The position numbers and the translations under genes are program-made. A DNA stretch of 64,000 bases from Clostridia bacterium. Its GTDB lineage: Bacteria > Bacillota > Clostridia > Christensenellales > UBA1242. Of the stretch, positions 26,657-33,308 are shown piece by piece; position 1 is the stretch's first letter, and each line of letters starts with the position of its first letter. The notes beneath the pieces were generated by a model, which saw only the letters and a list, made by a program, of their open reading frames with translations, did not search any database and was not told the DNA's origin. Location of the stretch: assembly GCA_017409005.1 (NCBI GenBank), contig JAFQTP010000002.1, positions 313,159 through 377,158 on the forward strand, read 5' to 3'.

Positions 26657-27010
26657 TTGAACGACTTTACTTTATTTTTAATGTCTGCTGGCTTTGGTTT
26701 TTTGCTTGGCGTGCTTTTCGATGTAATTTATTTTTTAAAACTTTTAGTAAAACGTAATATTATTATTTCAAACATTTTTAATTTTTTGTTTGCGCTTTGT
26801 TATGGCTTGGTTGTTTTACTTATAACAATAAATTTTAACATGGGACAGTTTAGGTTGTTTGTGCTAATTGGATTTTTAATAGGAACAATTTTTGAACATA
26901 AAACCCTTGGTAAATTATTTGCTAAAATATTTTTGTGGCTGTATAATAAACTATGTAAGGCATGTTGTGCTTTACAAAAAACAAAGTTGGTTAAAAAAAT
27001 TTTAAAATGA
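26657..27010 (+). CDS. yabQ: YabQ-family sporulation membrane protein
   Basis: YabQ (117 residues) is a small polytopic membrane protein needed for spore cortex formation. The opening LFLMSAGFGFLLGVLFDVIYFLKLL is typical of the family. Two further hydrophobic segments follow at about 37-60 and 66-82, and the C-terminus is basic. The start is a TTG that immediately follows the TAG stop of yabP, with SD AAGGA (26640-26644) inside the end of yabP. Translation is thus coupled. It overlaps divIC by 4 nt (ATGA). Confidence 0.85.
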   Translation: MNDFTLFLMSAGFGFLLGVLFDVIYFLKLLVKRNIIISNIFNFLFALCYGLVVLLITINFNMGQFRLFVLIGFLIGTIFEHKTLGKLFAKIFLWLYNKLCKACCALQKTKLVKKILK

Positions 27011-27273
27011 AAAACGAAAAAACAGTTAAAATTATTAGTGTAATATGTGCAGTGGTTTCGTTCGTACTTGTGTGCGTGCTAATTTTTCAGTTCGTAAAAA
27101 TTGGCAATCTCCAAAAAAAGGAAGAAGAACTTACCAAACATTTAAATGCTTTAGAACAACAAATTGTTGAATATACCAACGAAAACAATTATATTCAAAG
27201 TAACGAATATTTAGAAGATTATGCTCGTGAAGTTTTAGGCTGGGGCAAAGAAAACGAAATGTATTTTAGTTAA
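27007..27273 (+). CDS. divIC: DivIC/FtsB-type septum formation protein
   Basis: An 88-residue bitopic protein of the FtsB/DivIC family, which joins FtsL and DivIB/FtsQ in the divisome. It has a short cytoplasmic start, one transmembrane helix (about 8-30), an extracellular coiled coil (KKEEELTKHLNALEQQIVEYTNEN), and the C-terminal YLEDYAREVLGWGKENEMYF motif that marks the family. It overlaps yabQ by 4 nt and ends the yabP-yabQ-divIC operon. This gene order supports membership of the spore-forming Bacillota. Confidence 0.9.
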   Translation: MKNEKTVKIISVICAVVSFVLVCVLIFQFVKIGNLQKKEEELTKHLNALEQQIVEYTNENNYIQSNEYLEDYAREVLGWGKENEMYFS

Positions 27274-27305
27274 ACCATGTTAACCACACATGGTTTAATT
27301 TTTTT
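27270..27305 (+). terminator. intrinsic terminator after divIC
   Basis: TTAAACCATG (27270-27279) pairs with CATGGTTTAA (27289-27298), followed by seven Ts. The stop codon is part of the left arm. Confidence 0.85.
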
Positions 27306-27315
27306 GTTTTCTGCA

Positions 27316-27344
27316 TTGAAAGTTTGGCATTATTTTGCTATAAT
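27316..27344 (+). promoter_or_regulatory. promoter of the 285-residue unknown gene
   Basis: TTGAAA (27316-27321) and TATAAT (27339-27344) with a 17-bp spacer. A short leader with SD AGAGGGG leads to ATG 27361. Confidence 0.7.
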
Positions 27345-27360
27345 AAAACTAGAGGGGATT

Positions 27361-28218
27361 ATGAGTATATTAAAAGATTTTTTTGATAGTTTAAAACGTA
27401 ATAAAAAAATCGAAAATCCAACAACAAAAGTAGAGGGTAAAAAACAAGTTCAACCAACTTTAACTGTGTTTGATAGTTCTGGTTTTGAAACCGAAAAACA
27501 ACAAGCCATTCAAGAATTAATTAAAATTCAAAATGGTGGCGAGTTTAATTCTAGCGATGTTGTGGTTTTAACTAAGCAGGTTGATTTGCCTCAAACAAAC
27601 ATTGGGGTTGGAAGTTCTGAATTAAGTTTTTCAGAAATTCTTGCAGGCAACAATCAGTTACTTTGCCATAGTATGCACGAGTTTGTTATATTAAAAAAAT
27701 ATGGTCCGCATCATGCAGTTGCCTTGCTTATGGAAAAAAATCAGATAACCGACAATGTTAAATTTCAGTCTTACGACCCTAGCAATGAACATAGCACTGA
27801 AATAATTATAAATGGTTCTACAGTAAATGATTGGATTTCAATTGAAGAAGCTTGCAAAAGCCGATGGGCTGGCGACTACTTTTTTAATAACTATAATGGC
27901 TGGAAATCAAACAACTTTTTAAAGCCAACCTTGTCAGATTATAATAAAAACGCTAGCAATTTTGAAACAAGTGGCGATTTTGCCACCAATCGAACCCTTA
28001 ACAATTTGTTAATTGATTTAGTAAATAAAATGACCAATGCCGAAAGAGGTGCAACCGCCGAGCAAATAAATAAGGCAATTGAATTGCTTGGAGGTCAGTT
28101 TTTGCAAGACGTTGAAAAATATGCAAACAATGTTGGCAAAGTTTCCGAAGGTATAAAAAAATCGATGGAAGATGCAAAAAATTATGCACACTACATTTTA
28201 TTTGAGCGAACAAAATAA
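27361..28218 (+). CDS. unknown 285-residue protein
   Basis: I do not recognise this protein. The start is ATG 27361, because the SD AGAGGGG and a full promoter lie directly before it; a longer open frame upstream runs through the promoter and is not real. The protein is soluble. Its N-terminus is basic (MSILKDFFDSLKRNKKIENP). A central Cys/His-rich stretch, LLCHSMHEFVILKKYGPHHAVALLM (split around residues 100-125), has a Cys and His spacing that could suit a papain-like fold, but this is speculative. The C-terminal third is a helical, partly coiled-coil segment. It is monocistronic with strong signals at both ends. Confidence 0.7.
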   Translation: MSILKDFFDSLKRNKKIENPTTKVEGKKQVQPTLTVFDSSGFETEKQQAIQELIKIQNGGEFNSSDVVVLTKQVDLPQTNIGVGSSELSFSEILAGNNQLLCHSMHEFVILKKYGPHHAVALLMEKNQITDNVKFQSYDPSNEHSTEIIINGSTVNDWISIEEACKSRWAGDYFFNNYNGWKSNNFLKPTLSDYNKNASNFETSGDFATNRTLNNLLIDLVNKMTNAERGATAEQINKAIELLGGQFLQDVEKYANNVGKVSEGIKKSMEDAKNYAHYILFERTK

Positions 28219-28250
28219 AAGAATGCAATTTAACTTGCATTCTTTTTTAT
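28217..28250. terminator. bidirectional terminator between convergent genes
   Basis: AAAAGAATGCAA (28217-28228) pairs with TTGCATTCTTTT (28235-28246), followed by T-rich sequence. Confidence 0.85.
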
Positions 28251-28257
28251 TTTTTAA

Positions 28258-28728
28258 TTATTTGTTTTTTTCTAATGGGGAATTAAACGTTAAATTATTG
28301 TAGGCATTTTCGTACATAAAAACTTGTTTGTTTTGGTCTAGGGCATATCCCACCAGCCAGTTAGGATTAAAGTATTTCGCCATTACAGCATATTCTTTAA
28401 TCGATTCAATATAAGTATCATAACCATGCAGTGTGTTATAATATCCTCTGCCAGCTGCAAAAAATAAAACCAGTGCAGGAACTTCAAATTCGGCAAAATA
28501 ATAATTTTCTTCATAAAATCTGCGTTCTTGCCTAATATGCTCAATATCAGATAGATTTTTAAAAAAATGTAAATATTTTTCCTTTGGATTATAGCTGTGG
28601 TTGTTTACTTTTGAACCATACTTTTTTTGAATAATTCGTTTATGCGTAAAAAAGTTGCCAAGTTCCTCTGTTTTACCCGATAAAATGTTATTAAGTTCGG
28701 TTTCGCTTAAATATCTGTAAACTTTCAT
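28258..28728 (-). CDS. unknown 156-residue protein (YRYLSETEL family)
   Basis: The start MKVYRYLSETELNNILSG, the segment KEKYLHFFKNLSDIEHI and the tail FNPNWLVGYALD recall a family of uncharacterised small proteins scattered in Bacillota and Mollicutes. The N-terminal motif looks like the opening of ADP-ribosyltransferase-like or DUF952-like folds, but I cannot confirm catalytic residues. The promoter is near-consensus and the ATG sits at the predicted +1 with no SD, so the mRNA should be leaderless. It lies next to the small RNA gene on the same strand but has its own promoter. Confidence 0.65.
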   Translation of the reverse strand: MKVYRYLSETELNNILSGKTEELGNFFTHKRIIQKKYGSKVNNHSYNPKEKYLHFFKNLSDIEHIRQERRFYEENYYFAEFEVPALVLFFAAGRGYYNTLHGYDTYIESIKEYAVMAKYFNPNWLVGYALDQNKQVFMYENAYNNLTFNSPLEKNK

Positions 28729-28734
28729 AACTTA

Positions 28735-28763
28735 ATTATAATTTAAGCTTTAAATAATTTCAA
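28735..28763 (-). promoter_or_regulatory. promoter predicted to give a leaderless mRNA
   Basis: On the minus strand TTGAAA (28763-28758) and TATAAT (28740-28735) are separated by 17 bp. Exactly 6 nt separate the -10 box from the ATG at 28728, so +1 falls on the A of the start codon. Confidence 0.7.
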
Positions 28764-28802
28764 TAGGTAATTTAAAATAAAAGGCATAACCTATCTTAAA
28801 AC

Positions 28803-28904
28803 AAAAAAAGAAGTAAACAATGATAGTTTACTTCTTACATAGATAGCAATAACAACGCAAGGTTATTATAGGCAATGAAAAATTAATTCCATTTCAATCT
28901 ATGT
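28803..28904 (-). ncRNA. small structured RNA gene of unknown family, about 102 nt
   Basis: A self-contained transcription unit on the minus strand. Transcription predicted from the promoter at 28939-28911 starts at 28904, the first base of ACATAGAT. Its exact complement ATCTATGT closes the structure at 28844-28837. Inside this 8-bp stem two hairpins can form: AATGGAA with TTTCATT, and AATAAC with GTTATT around a CTTGCGTT loop, giving a three-way junction. A perfect 11-bp terminator hairpin (28836-28826 with 28818-28808) and seven Ts follow at once. There is no coding capacity of note. It does not look like 6S, SRP, tmRNA or RNase P RNA. Whether it acts in trans or senses a ligand is unknown. 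Confidence 0.7.
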
Positions 28905-28910
28905 CTAATC

Positions 28911-28939
28911 ATTATAAACTAAAATTAAAGTTTTGTAAA
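28911..28939 (-). promoter_or_regulatory. promoter of the small RNA gene
   Basis: On the minus strand TTTACA (28939-28934) and a perfect TATAAT (28916-28911) are separated by 17 bp. +1 falls 7 nt downstream at 28904. Confidence 0.7.
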
Positions 28940-29005
28940 ACAAATTTAGGTGCTTAAGCAAATTTTTTTAAACCTTGTAAAAATATTTGCAAAACTTTAA
29001 ATGGT

Positions 29006-29034
29006 TTTACATTTTTTAACTTGGTTGCTATAAT
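29006..29034 (+). promoter_or_regulatory. promoter predicted to give a leaderless mRNA
   Basis: TTTACA (29006-29011) and TATAAT (29029-29034) are separated by 17 bp. The ATG at 29041 is exactly at the predicted +1, and no SD is present. Confidence 0.7.
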
Positions 29035-29040
29035 TTAGGC

Positions 29041-30189
29041 ATGAAAACACAAAACTCTGAGTGGCGAATCACTTACGACGCCGATAAATCTACAATACAA
29101 AAGGCAATTAAACTAGATAACATGGTTTTTAATCGTGTTGATGTAGGAAGTGTTAACATTTGGCTTTCTTGGGTAGAAAAAGAACCAAACATTTTCACTT
29201 TTTTATGGAAAAACAACAGGTTGGTTGGCTACATAAGTTTAATTCCTTTGCACATTAACGCTTACAACAAAGTGCTTGAAGGAAAATTAAGAGGTTTTCA
29301 AGTAAAACCAAACATGATTGTTCCATTTAATAAAGGCGATAACAAATGTTTATTTGAATCTATTGTAATTCACCCAAAACTTCGAAATTCCGAGGCCATT
29401 TTACGCCTTTGGAATGGTTTTATGGATAAAATTAAACAATTTGAGCAAAACGAAATAGTTGTTTCTTCTGTTGTTGCCGATTGTGTTAGTGTTGATGGCA
29501 TTAAATATATGGTTAACAACTTTAAGTCTAAATATATTTGCAATTCTTCGGGTGGCAAAATTTACGAGGGCGAGTTTTATAATCGCGAAAAAGTTATTCC
29601 TAAACTTGAACTTCATGAATTAACCACCGAAAATGTTAAAATTCTAGGTAAAATGCAATATGATATTTTTAATAAATATGAAGAGGTTGGATATCTAGAT
29701 TTTAAAGACGAAACAAAAATTAAAAATAGGTTTAAAAAGAAAATTTTGCCATTAACATATTTGGCCTACCATAATGGCGAACCAGTTGGGTTTATTGGTT
29801 TATATGAGTACGACGAATATCCTAACGATGTTTGGATTAACTGGTTAGGGGTTAGGGAAGATAAACGTAGGCGTGGCATAGGAACTCAACTTTTGTTTAA
29901 AATTGCCGAAGTTGCAAGACAATATAACAAAAAATATTTAAGGCTTCAAACCTACAAAAATTTAAATTTCGAAGCGCAAAGCATATATCGAAAAACCATG
30001 CAAATTGTTGAAACTTACACCAATAAAAAAGATAATAAATTTAATCATGACGAAGTTTTAATTTATAGTTTAAGTTTGCAAGATAAAATTGCACCTTATT
30101 GGAAAAATAAGTTTATTGATATTAACGACGAATTTAGGTTGCACACCGAAAGTGTTAAAGCACTAAAAAAAGATAAAGTTATTAATTAA
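29041..30189 (+). CDS. tandem GNAT-family acetyltransferase
   Basis: A 382-residue protein with two GNAT-like halves. The C-terminal half (about residues 195-345) carries the acetyl-CoA binding signature VREDKRRRGIGTQLLFKIAE (the R/Q-x-x-G-x-G/A loop) and a substrate strand VWINWLGV before it. The N-terminal half (about 10-180) has the same strand order (RLVGYISLIPLHI, LFESIVIHPKLRNSEAILRLWNGF) but a degenerate CoA loop. It may serve as a structural or binding domain. The mRNA seems leaderless. The S51 peptidase gene follows 11 nt later, so the two form an operon. The substrate is unknown. Confidence 0.8.
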   Translation: MKTQNSEWRITYDADKSTIQKAIKLDNMVFNRVDVGSVNIWLSWVEKEPNIFTFLWKNNRLVGYISLIPLHINAYNKVLEGKLRGFQVKPNMIVPFNKGDNKCLFESIVIHPKLRNSEAILRLWNGFMDKIKQFEQNEIVVSSVVADCVSVDGIKYMVNNFKSKYICNSSGGKIYEGEFYNREKVIPKLELHELTTENVKILGKMQYDIFNKYEEVGYLDFKDETKIKNRFKKKILPLTYLAYHNGEPVGFIGLYEYDEYPNDVWINWLGVREDKRRRGIGTQLLFKIAEVARQYNKKYLRLQTYKNLNFEAQSIYRKTMQIVETYTNKKDNKFNHDEVLIYSLSLQDKIAPYWKNKFIDINDEFRLHTESVKALKKDKVIN

Positions 30190-30200
30190 AGGAAAACAAA

Positions 30201-30986
30201 ATGAAATTACTTTTAACTAGTTGTTTAGATTTATATTCTAAAAATGAAGCAGGTGAACGCATTGCTCATAATTTTGGTAACAACAATGGTATTTTAGATA
30301 ATATTAAAAAATTAACTCCGAAACAAGATAATTTTGTGTTTGTTGCTAGTGTTGAATCTAACCATGTTGCAACTGATGTGTATGCAAACATTACGTTTGA
30401 ATCATTTGCATTAACATTTCCATTTAAAAATTATATTGTTTTAGATGGACGAACAAAAGATAAGGCTAAAGAAATTATTGAAAGTGCTGATTTTATTTTT
30501 CTATGCGGTGGACATGTTCCAACACAAAATAAGTTTTTTAATAATATAAATTTACGTGAATTAATAAGAAATACTAACGCATTAATTGTGGGCGGAAGCG
30601 CAGGAAGTATGAATTGTGCTGACATTGTTTATGCTCAGCCCGAACTTGAAGGCGAAACCCAAGACCCTAATTATGTAAAATATTTAAGGGGATTAGGTAT
30701 AACAAGTATTAGTATTTTGCCACATTTTGAAGAACGTATTAATGATATGTTAGATGGTAAACGTATTTTAACTGAAATATCTATGCCTGATGGCGCAGTT
30801 CGTCCGTTTATTGCCTATTCTGATGGTGCGTATATTTTAGATGATGGCAAGACACAAATAATGTATGGTAAGGCTTTTTTATTCGAAAGTGGAGATTATA
30901 AACAAATAACAGAGGATGGTTCAGTAACAAATATTACAAATTTGGTGAATAATAAATTTAAAAACACCAAATCAATTAACAAATAA
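30201..30986 (+). CDS. peptidase S51 (peptidase E/cyanophycinase-like) family protein
   Basis: A 261-residue member of the S51 fold, related to class-I glutamine amidotransferases. The nucleophile elbow is VGGSAGSMN (about 131-139) with Ser as nucleophile, and the candidate His is in ILPHFEERIND near 172. FLCGGHVPTQ near 98 is the conserved turn before the active site. Relatives are aspartyl dipeptidase (PepE) and cyanophycinase-like enzymes. Size and motifs fit the PepE-like group common in Bacillota. SD AAAGGAAAA precedes ATG 30201. It is the second gene of an operon with the tandem GNAT gene. Confidence 0.85.
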   Translation: MKLLLTSCLDLYSKNEAGERIAHNFGNNNGILDNIKKLTPKQDNFVFVASVESNHVATDVYANITFESFALTFPFKNYIVLDGRTKDKAKEIIESADFIFLCGGHVPTQNKFFNNINLRELIRNTNALIVGGSAGSMNCADIVYAQPELEGETQDPNYVKYLRGLGITSISILPHFEERINDMLDGKRILTEISMPDGAVRPFIAYSDGAYILDDGKTQIMYGKAFLFESGDYKQITEDGSVTNITNLVNNKFKNTKSINK

Positions 30987-31025
30987 AACTAAAACTTTTG
31001 TAAAAAGTGTTGAGTTTTGTTTAAT
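30987..31025 (+). terminator. imperfect terminator after the S51 peptidase gene
   Basis: An AAAACTAAAACTTTT arm and an AAAAGTGTTGAGTTTT arm can form a long, slightly imperfect stem followed by TTGTTTAATTATTT. Confidence 0.5.
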
Positions 31026-31046
31026 TATTTGTAATAATTTTATGCG

Positions 31047-31079
31047 TAAGTAGTGAAATGATTTTTTTATCACTACTTA
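31047..31079. repeat. 10-bp perfect inverted repeat
   Basis: TAAGTAGTGA (31047-31056) pairs with TCACTACTTA (31070-31079) around a 13-nt T-rich loop. No T run follows, so it is not a clear terminator. It lies at the left border of the tRNA-Arg integration region. Confidence 0.5.
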
Positions 31080-31438
31080 TACATATAAAATTATCAACTA
31101 CGCTTCTTAGTGTTTTAAGGATAAATCGGCGTTGCCGATAGCGTTCGCAAGTTATCACTTGCTCGGCTAAACAGCCCAAGAACAAAATAGTGAATGAACG
31201 ACATATTTACTTTATTTATGCTTCCTTAGTTAAATGGATATAACAGCCCTTCCTAAGGGTGTGCTATTCCTAAATTGAACCCATCAAAACGGGGCAAAAC
31301 AATGCGAAAACTGCTCAAAATCGTGCGTTTTGGCGATACGGCAGATGGCCAAAATAAAATTTGGTGAACTATTTGGTGACCACGGCGAAAAAAGTTCGCC
31401 AAAGTGGGTATTGCTATATCCTACGAAAAACTGAATAT
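31080..31438. other. non-coding remnant region upstream of tRNA-Arg
   Basis: No convincing gene is present. The stretch contains two perfect GC-rich hairpins in tandem (ATCGGC-gtt-GCCGAT at 31125-31139 and GCAAGT-tatc-ACTTGC at 31147-31162), a broken tRNA-Arg copy (see the next entry), and at 31270-31430 sequence of higher GC than the flanking genes with only short open frames. It looks like the left-over end of an integrated element. Confidence 0.5.
31220..31262 (+). pseudogene. degenerate 5' half of a tRNA-Arg(CCU) gene
   Basis: TAGTTAAATGGATATAAC (31227-31244) is identical over 18 nt to the D-arm of the intact tRNA-Arg at 31446-31463 and is followed by a CCTAAGG anticodon-loop segment. 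Base 26 is missing, the anticodon stem has a mismatch and no T-arm with TTCRANNC follows. It is a fragment, probably left by an older integration. Confidence 0.65.
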
Positions 31439-31513
31439 GTGTCCGTAGTTAAATGGATATAACCGCGCCCTCCTAAGGCGCTATTGTGAGTTCGATTCTC
31501 GCCGGGCATACCA
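31439..31513 (+). tRNA. tRNA-Arg, anticodon CCU (decodes AGG), CCA encoded
   Basis: Full cloverleaf: acceptor GTGTCCG with CGGGCAT (two G-U pairs), D-arm GTTA/TAAC with GG in the loop, and anticodon stem GCGCC/GGCGC with loop CTCCTAA (anticodon CCU at 31472-31474). The variable region has 4 nt. The T-arm is GTGAG/CTCGC with loop TTCGATT. Discriminator A31510 and encoded CCA at 31511-31513 follow. A terminator comes directly after. tRNA-Arg(CCU) genes are frequent integration sites. The 9 nt CCTAAGGCG (31472-31480) recur at 34498-34506 in an orphan tRNA 3' half. Confidence 0.92.
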
Positions 31514-31514
31514 A

Positions 31515-31544
31515 AAAATCCGAGATTTTTTAATCTCGGATTTT
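31515..31544. terminator. terminator after tRNA-Arg, shared with the convergent SEC-C gene
   Basis: AAAATCCGAGATT and AATCTCGGATTTT form a 13-bp stem with a T-rich loop. It can serve the tRNA on the plus strand and the gene ending at 31551 on the minus strand. Confidence 0.85.
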
Positions 31545-31550
31545 AATATT

Positions 31551-32621
31551 CTATAACTGAAACAAATCAAAAGTTGGTTCTTCTAAACGATTATATATTT
31601 TACCATCTAATGCCATAATATCTGCTAATCCCAAAAAAAGTATAGAAAATGCTTGTTTTTTAGTTTCAGAAAGTGCATCCCAAGAACTGGGTTTAATTAC
31701 TACATTTTCAGCAATTATAGGTATTGTATTGTTTATGTAATTTTTCTTTTGTTTTTCTGACAAAAGGTTTAACTTCTCTTGGATTGTTGAAAAAAGTTCA
31801 TTGTATTCCTTAAGCCATGCGATAATCACATAAGTTTTGTTGTTCTCAGGAAATACGCATATATAAATATGTCGTACTGGGATATTAGGATTTAACAAAT
31901 CTTGAAGCTTCTTGCCTGAAAAATCGTACATTGGAGCTTCACCCCCAGTTGCTGCAAAATTGGAAAACCCATCAAATTCCCAGATTATACTTGTAAGTGC
32001 ATCATAACGTTTTTCTAATAGCGCTTTATCGAATAATACTTTTTCTTCTTCAAAATCTGAAATTGCCATGTCAAAACCAGTTTTTCCAGAAATTGCTCTT
32101 CCTGGCATATTCGCAATAGAAGGTTTTTTAGAAAAAAACAGTTGCTCCATTCGTGCAACCTCTTTCTTTTTGTGATATTCTAATGCAAAGGTGCGATAGA
32201 TGTATAGAAACACTTGTTCTTGTGAGCCAGTAAAGGCATAATCTTCTATAGGCTGAAAAGTGATCTTATCATGATAACCACAAAAACCCGTAAAGACCGA
32301 TGCTTCTTTGCGTCCATATTTAGTTTGTAAAGAAAAAGACAAATCAGGTTTAGGACAGGGCATATATAATATACCATTATCTGCTATCTTTGAAAGTATT
32401 TTATTGTTTTGTATTGAATGAGCACCAATTATCTTCTCAGAACAGTGTTCTTTATCTGGATGCAAACACTCCTTGAAACGCGCAGCTTTTCTTGTTTCTT
32501 TGTATATTTCGGGGAAATTTGTAATATCCGAATAATCTAAATCGTCTGGTTTTCCAAGACAACATTTCTTATATTTTTTTCCGCTTCCACACGGGCATGG
32601 ATCATTTCTTCCTATTTTCAT
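31551..32621 (-). CDS. SEC-C motif protein with HNH-like Cys/His region
   Basis: A 356-residue protein that begins with a complete SEC-C zinc motif ([14 protein letters not shown], residues 8-21), the same module as the SecA tail, used here as an N-terminal domain. Residues 52-90 carry [20 protein letters not shown] followed by ILSKIADNG. Cys residues with a conserved GAHSIQ are typical of uncharacterised bacterial proteins with an HNH-nuclease-like zinc core. FCGYHD near 115 may complete it. The rest is an alpha/beta region of unknown type. It lies in the tRNA-Arg island, same strand as the GIY-YIG gene. A nuclease role in phage defence is inference. Confidence 0.7.
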   Translation of the reverse strand: MKIGRNDPCPCGSGKKYKKCCLGKPDDLDYSDITNFPEIYKETRKAARFKECLHPDKEHCSEKIIGAHSIQNNKILSKIADNGILYMPCPKPDLSFSLQTKYGRKEASVFTGFCGYHDKITFQPIEDYAFTGSQEQVFLYIYRTFALEYHKKKEVARMEQLFFSKKPSIANMPGRAISGKTGFDMAISDFEEEKVLFDKALLEKRYDALTSIIWEFDGFSNFAATGGEAPMYDFSGKKLQDLLNPNIPVRHIYICVFPENNKTYVIIAWLKEYNELFSTIQEKLNLLSEKQKKNYINNTIPIIAENVVIKPSSWDALSETKKQAFSILFLGLADIMALDGKIYNRLEEPTFDLFQL

Positions 32622-32648
32622 TAGTCGTTTCTTTTATTTTCTCCATTA

Positions 32649-33308
32649 TTACTCGTGTTTTACTTGGTATTCGTTGTAATACTCTTGCAAATTTTTGCCT
32701 TTGTATTTGAAGAATATTGGTCCAGCGATACCCGTCTTTTTGCCCGTAAGCATTTTGGCAAGCGTAGTCATATACATAATTTCGCCGTGGTATTCGATTT
32801 TACGGTCGTCAACCACCGTGCAGGTGATAGAACTGTCCTTAACGTATTCCAAAACTGCGCCCTTGGGAATATGGCATTTTTCAAAAGAAAAGAATTCGCC
32901 ACGAGTAGTTTTTTCAATTTCTTCAGCAACAGCCTCGTCTTTCTTTTCGGCTGCGGTCGGTTGAACAAGTTTTAACTTGTCCGTGCAGTTATGTATTTCA
33001 GCCATCGCTTGCAAAAGCGAAAACGCCTCTTCAGGTGTCATTGCATAAAATTCACGCACGCGCTTTTTACCGTTGAACGTTTCGATGGAGCGAAGGTGGG
33101 GATTAAGTTGGTCGATTATTCCGTGAACCTTTTTATCGGAAAGCGTCGTTTCTACCTCATACGTCGCATAAACCCTAAAAGCAAAGGGGATACACTCGCT
33201 ACGGTTTAATTCTTCCAATCGCTTTTCAATATTGGTAGCGTATCCGATTTTTATGTAATTTTCAAACGACGGATTTGTTAAAATGTAAATATACCCGTGA
33301 TTTTTCAT
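32649..33308 (-). CDS. GIY-YIG nuclease (T5orf172-type) with C-terminal DUF4357/RAMA-like domain
   Basis: A 219-residue protein. The N-terminus is a GIY-YIG domain: GYIYILTNPSFENYIKIGYA (residues 4-23), with catalytic Tyr candidates in YIYIL and KIGYA, then NIEKRLEELNRS (the Arg helix) and a late Glu (RVREFY). After a Glu/Ala-rich linker, residues 150-215 (IPKGAVLEYVKDSSITCTV through GPIFFKYKGKNLQEYYN) match the DUF4357/RAMA-type domain seen in restriction-linked proteins. Its GC content is visibly higher than its neighbours (for example the GCGTCGTTTC and GCGATACCCG stretches), which suggests recent transfer. The start overlaps the stop of the upstream membrane gene by 4 nt. Confidence 0.8.
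   Translation of the reverse strand: MKNHGYIYILTNPSFENYIKIGYATNIEKRLEELNRSECIPFAFRVYATYEVETTLSDKKVHGIIDQLNPHLRSIETFNGKKRVREFYAMTPEEAFSLLQAMAEIHNCTDKLKLVQPTAAEKKDEAVAEEIEKTTRGEFFSFEKCHIPKGAVLEYVKDSSITCTVVDDRKIEYHGEIMYMTTLAKMLTGKKTGIAGPIFFKYKGKNLQEYYNEYQVKHE

Noticed and set aside
27277..27360. N-terminal extension of the 285-residue protein
   Set aside because: It spans the divIC terminator and a full promoter; ATG 27361 has a clear SD.
28797..28905. Riboswitch controlling the gene at 28258-28728
   Set aside because: That gene has its own near-consensus promoter downstream of the RNA's terminator, so the RNA is more likely independent.
31220..31262. A second functional tRNA-Arg
   Set aside because: Base 26 and the T-arm are missing and the anticodon stem is mismatched.
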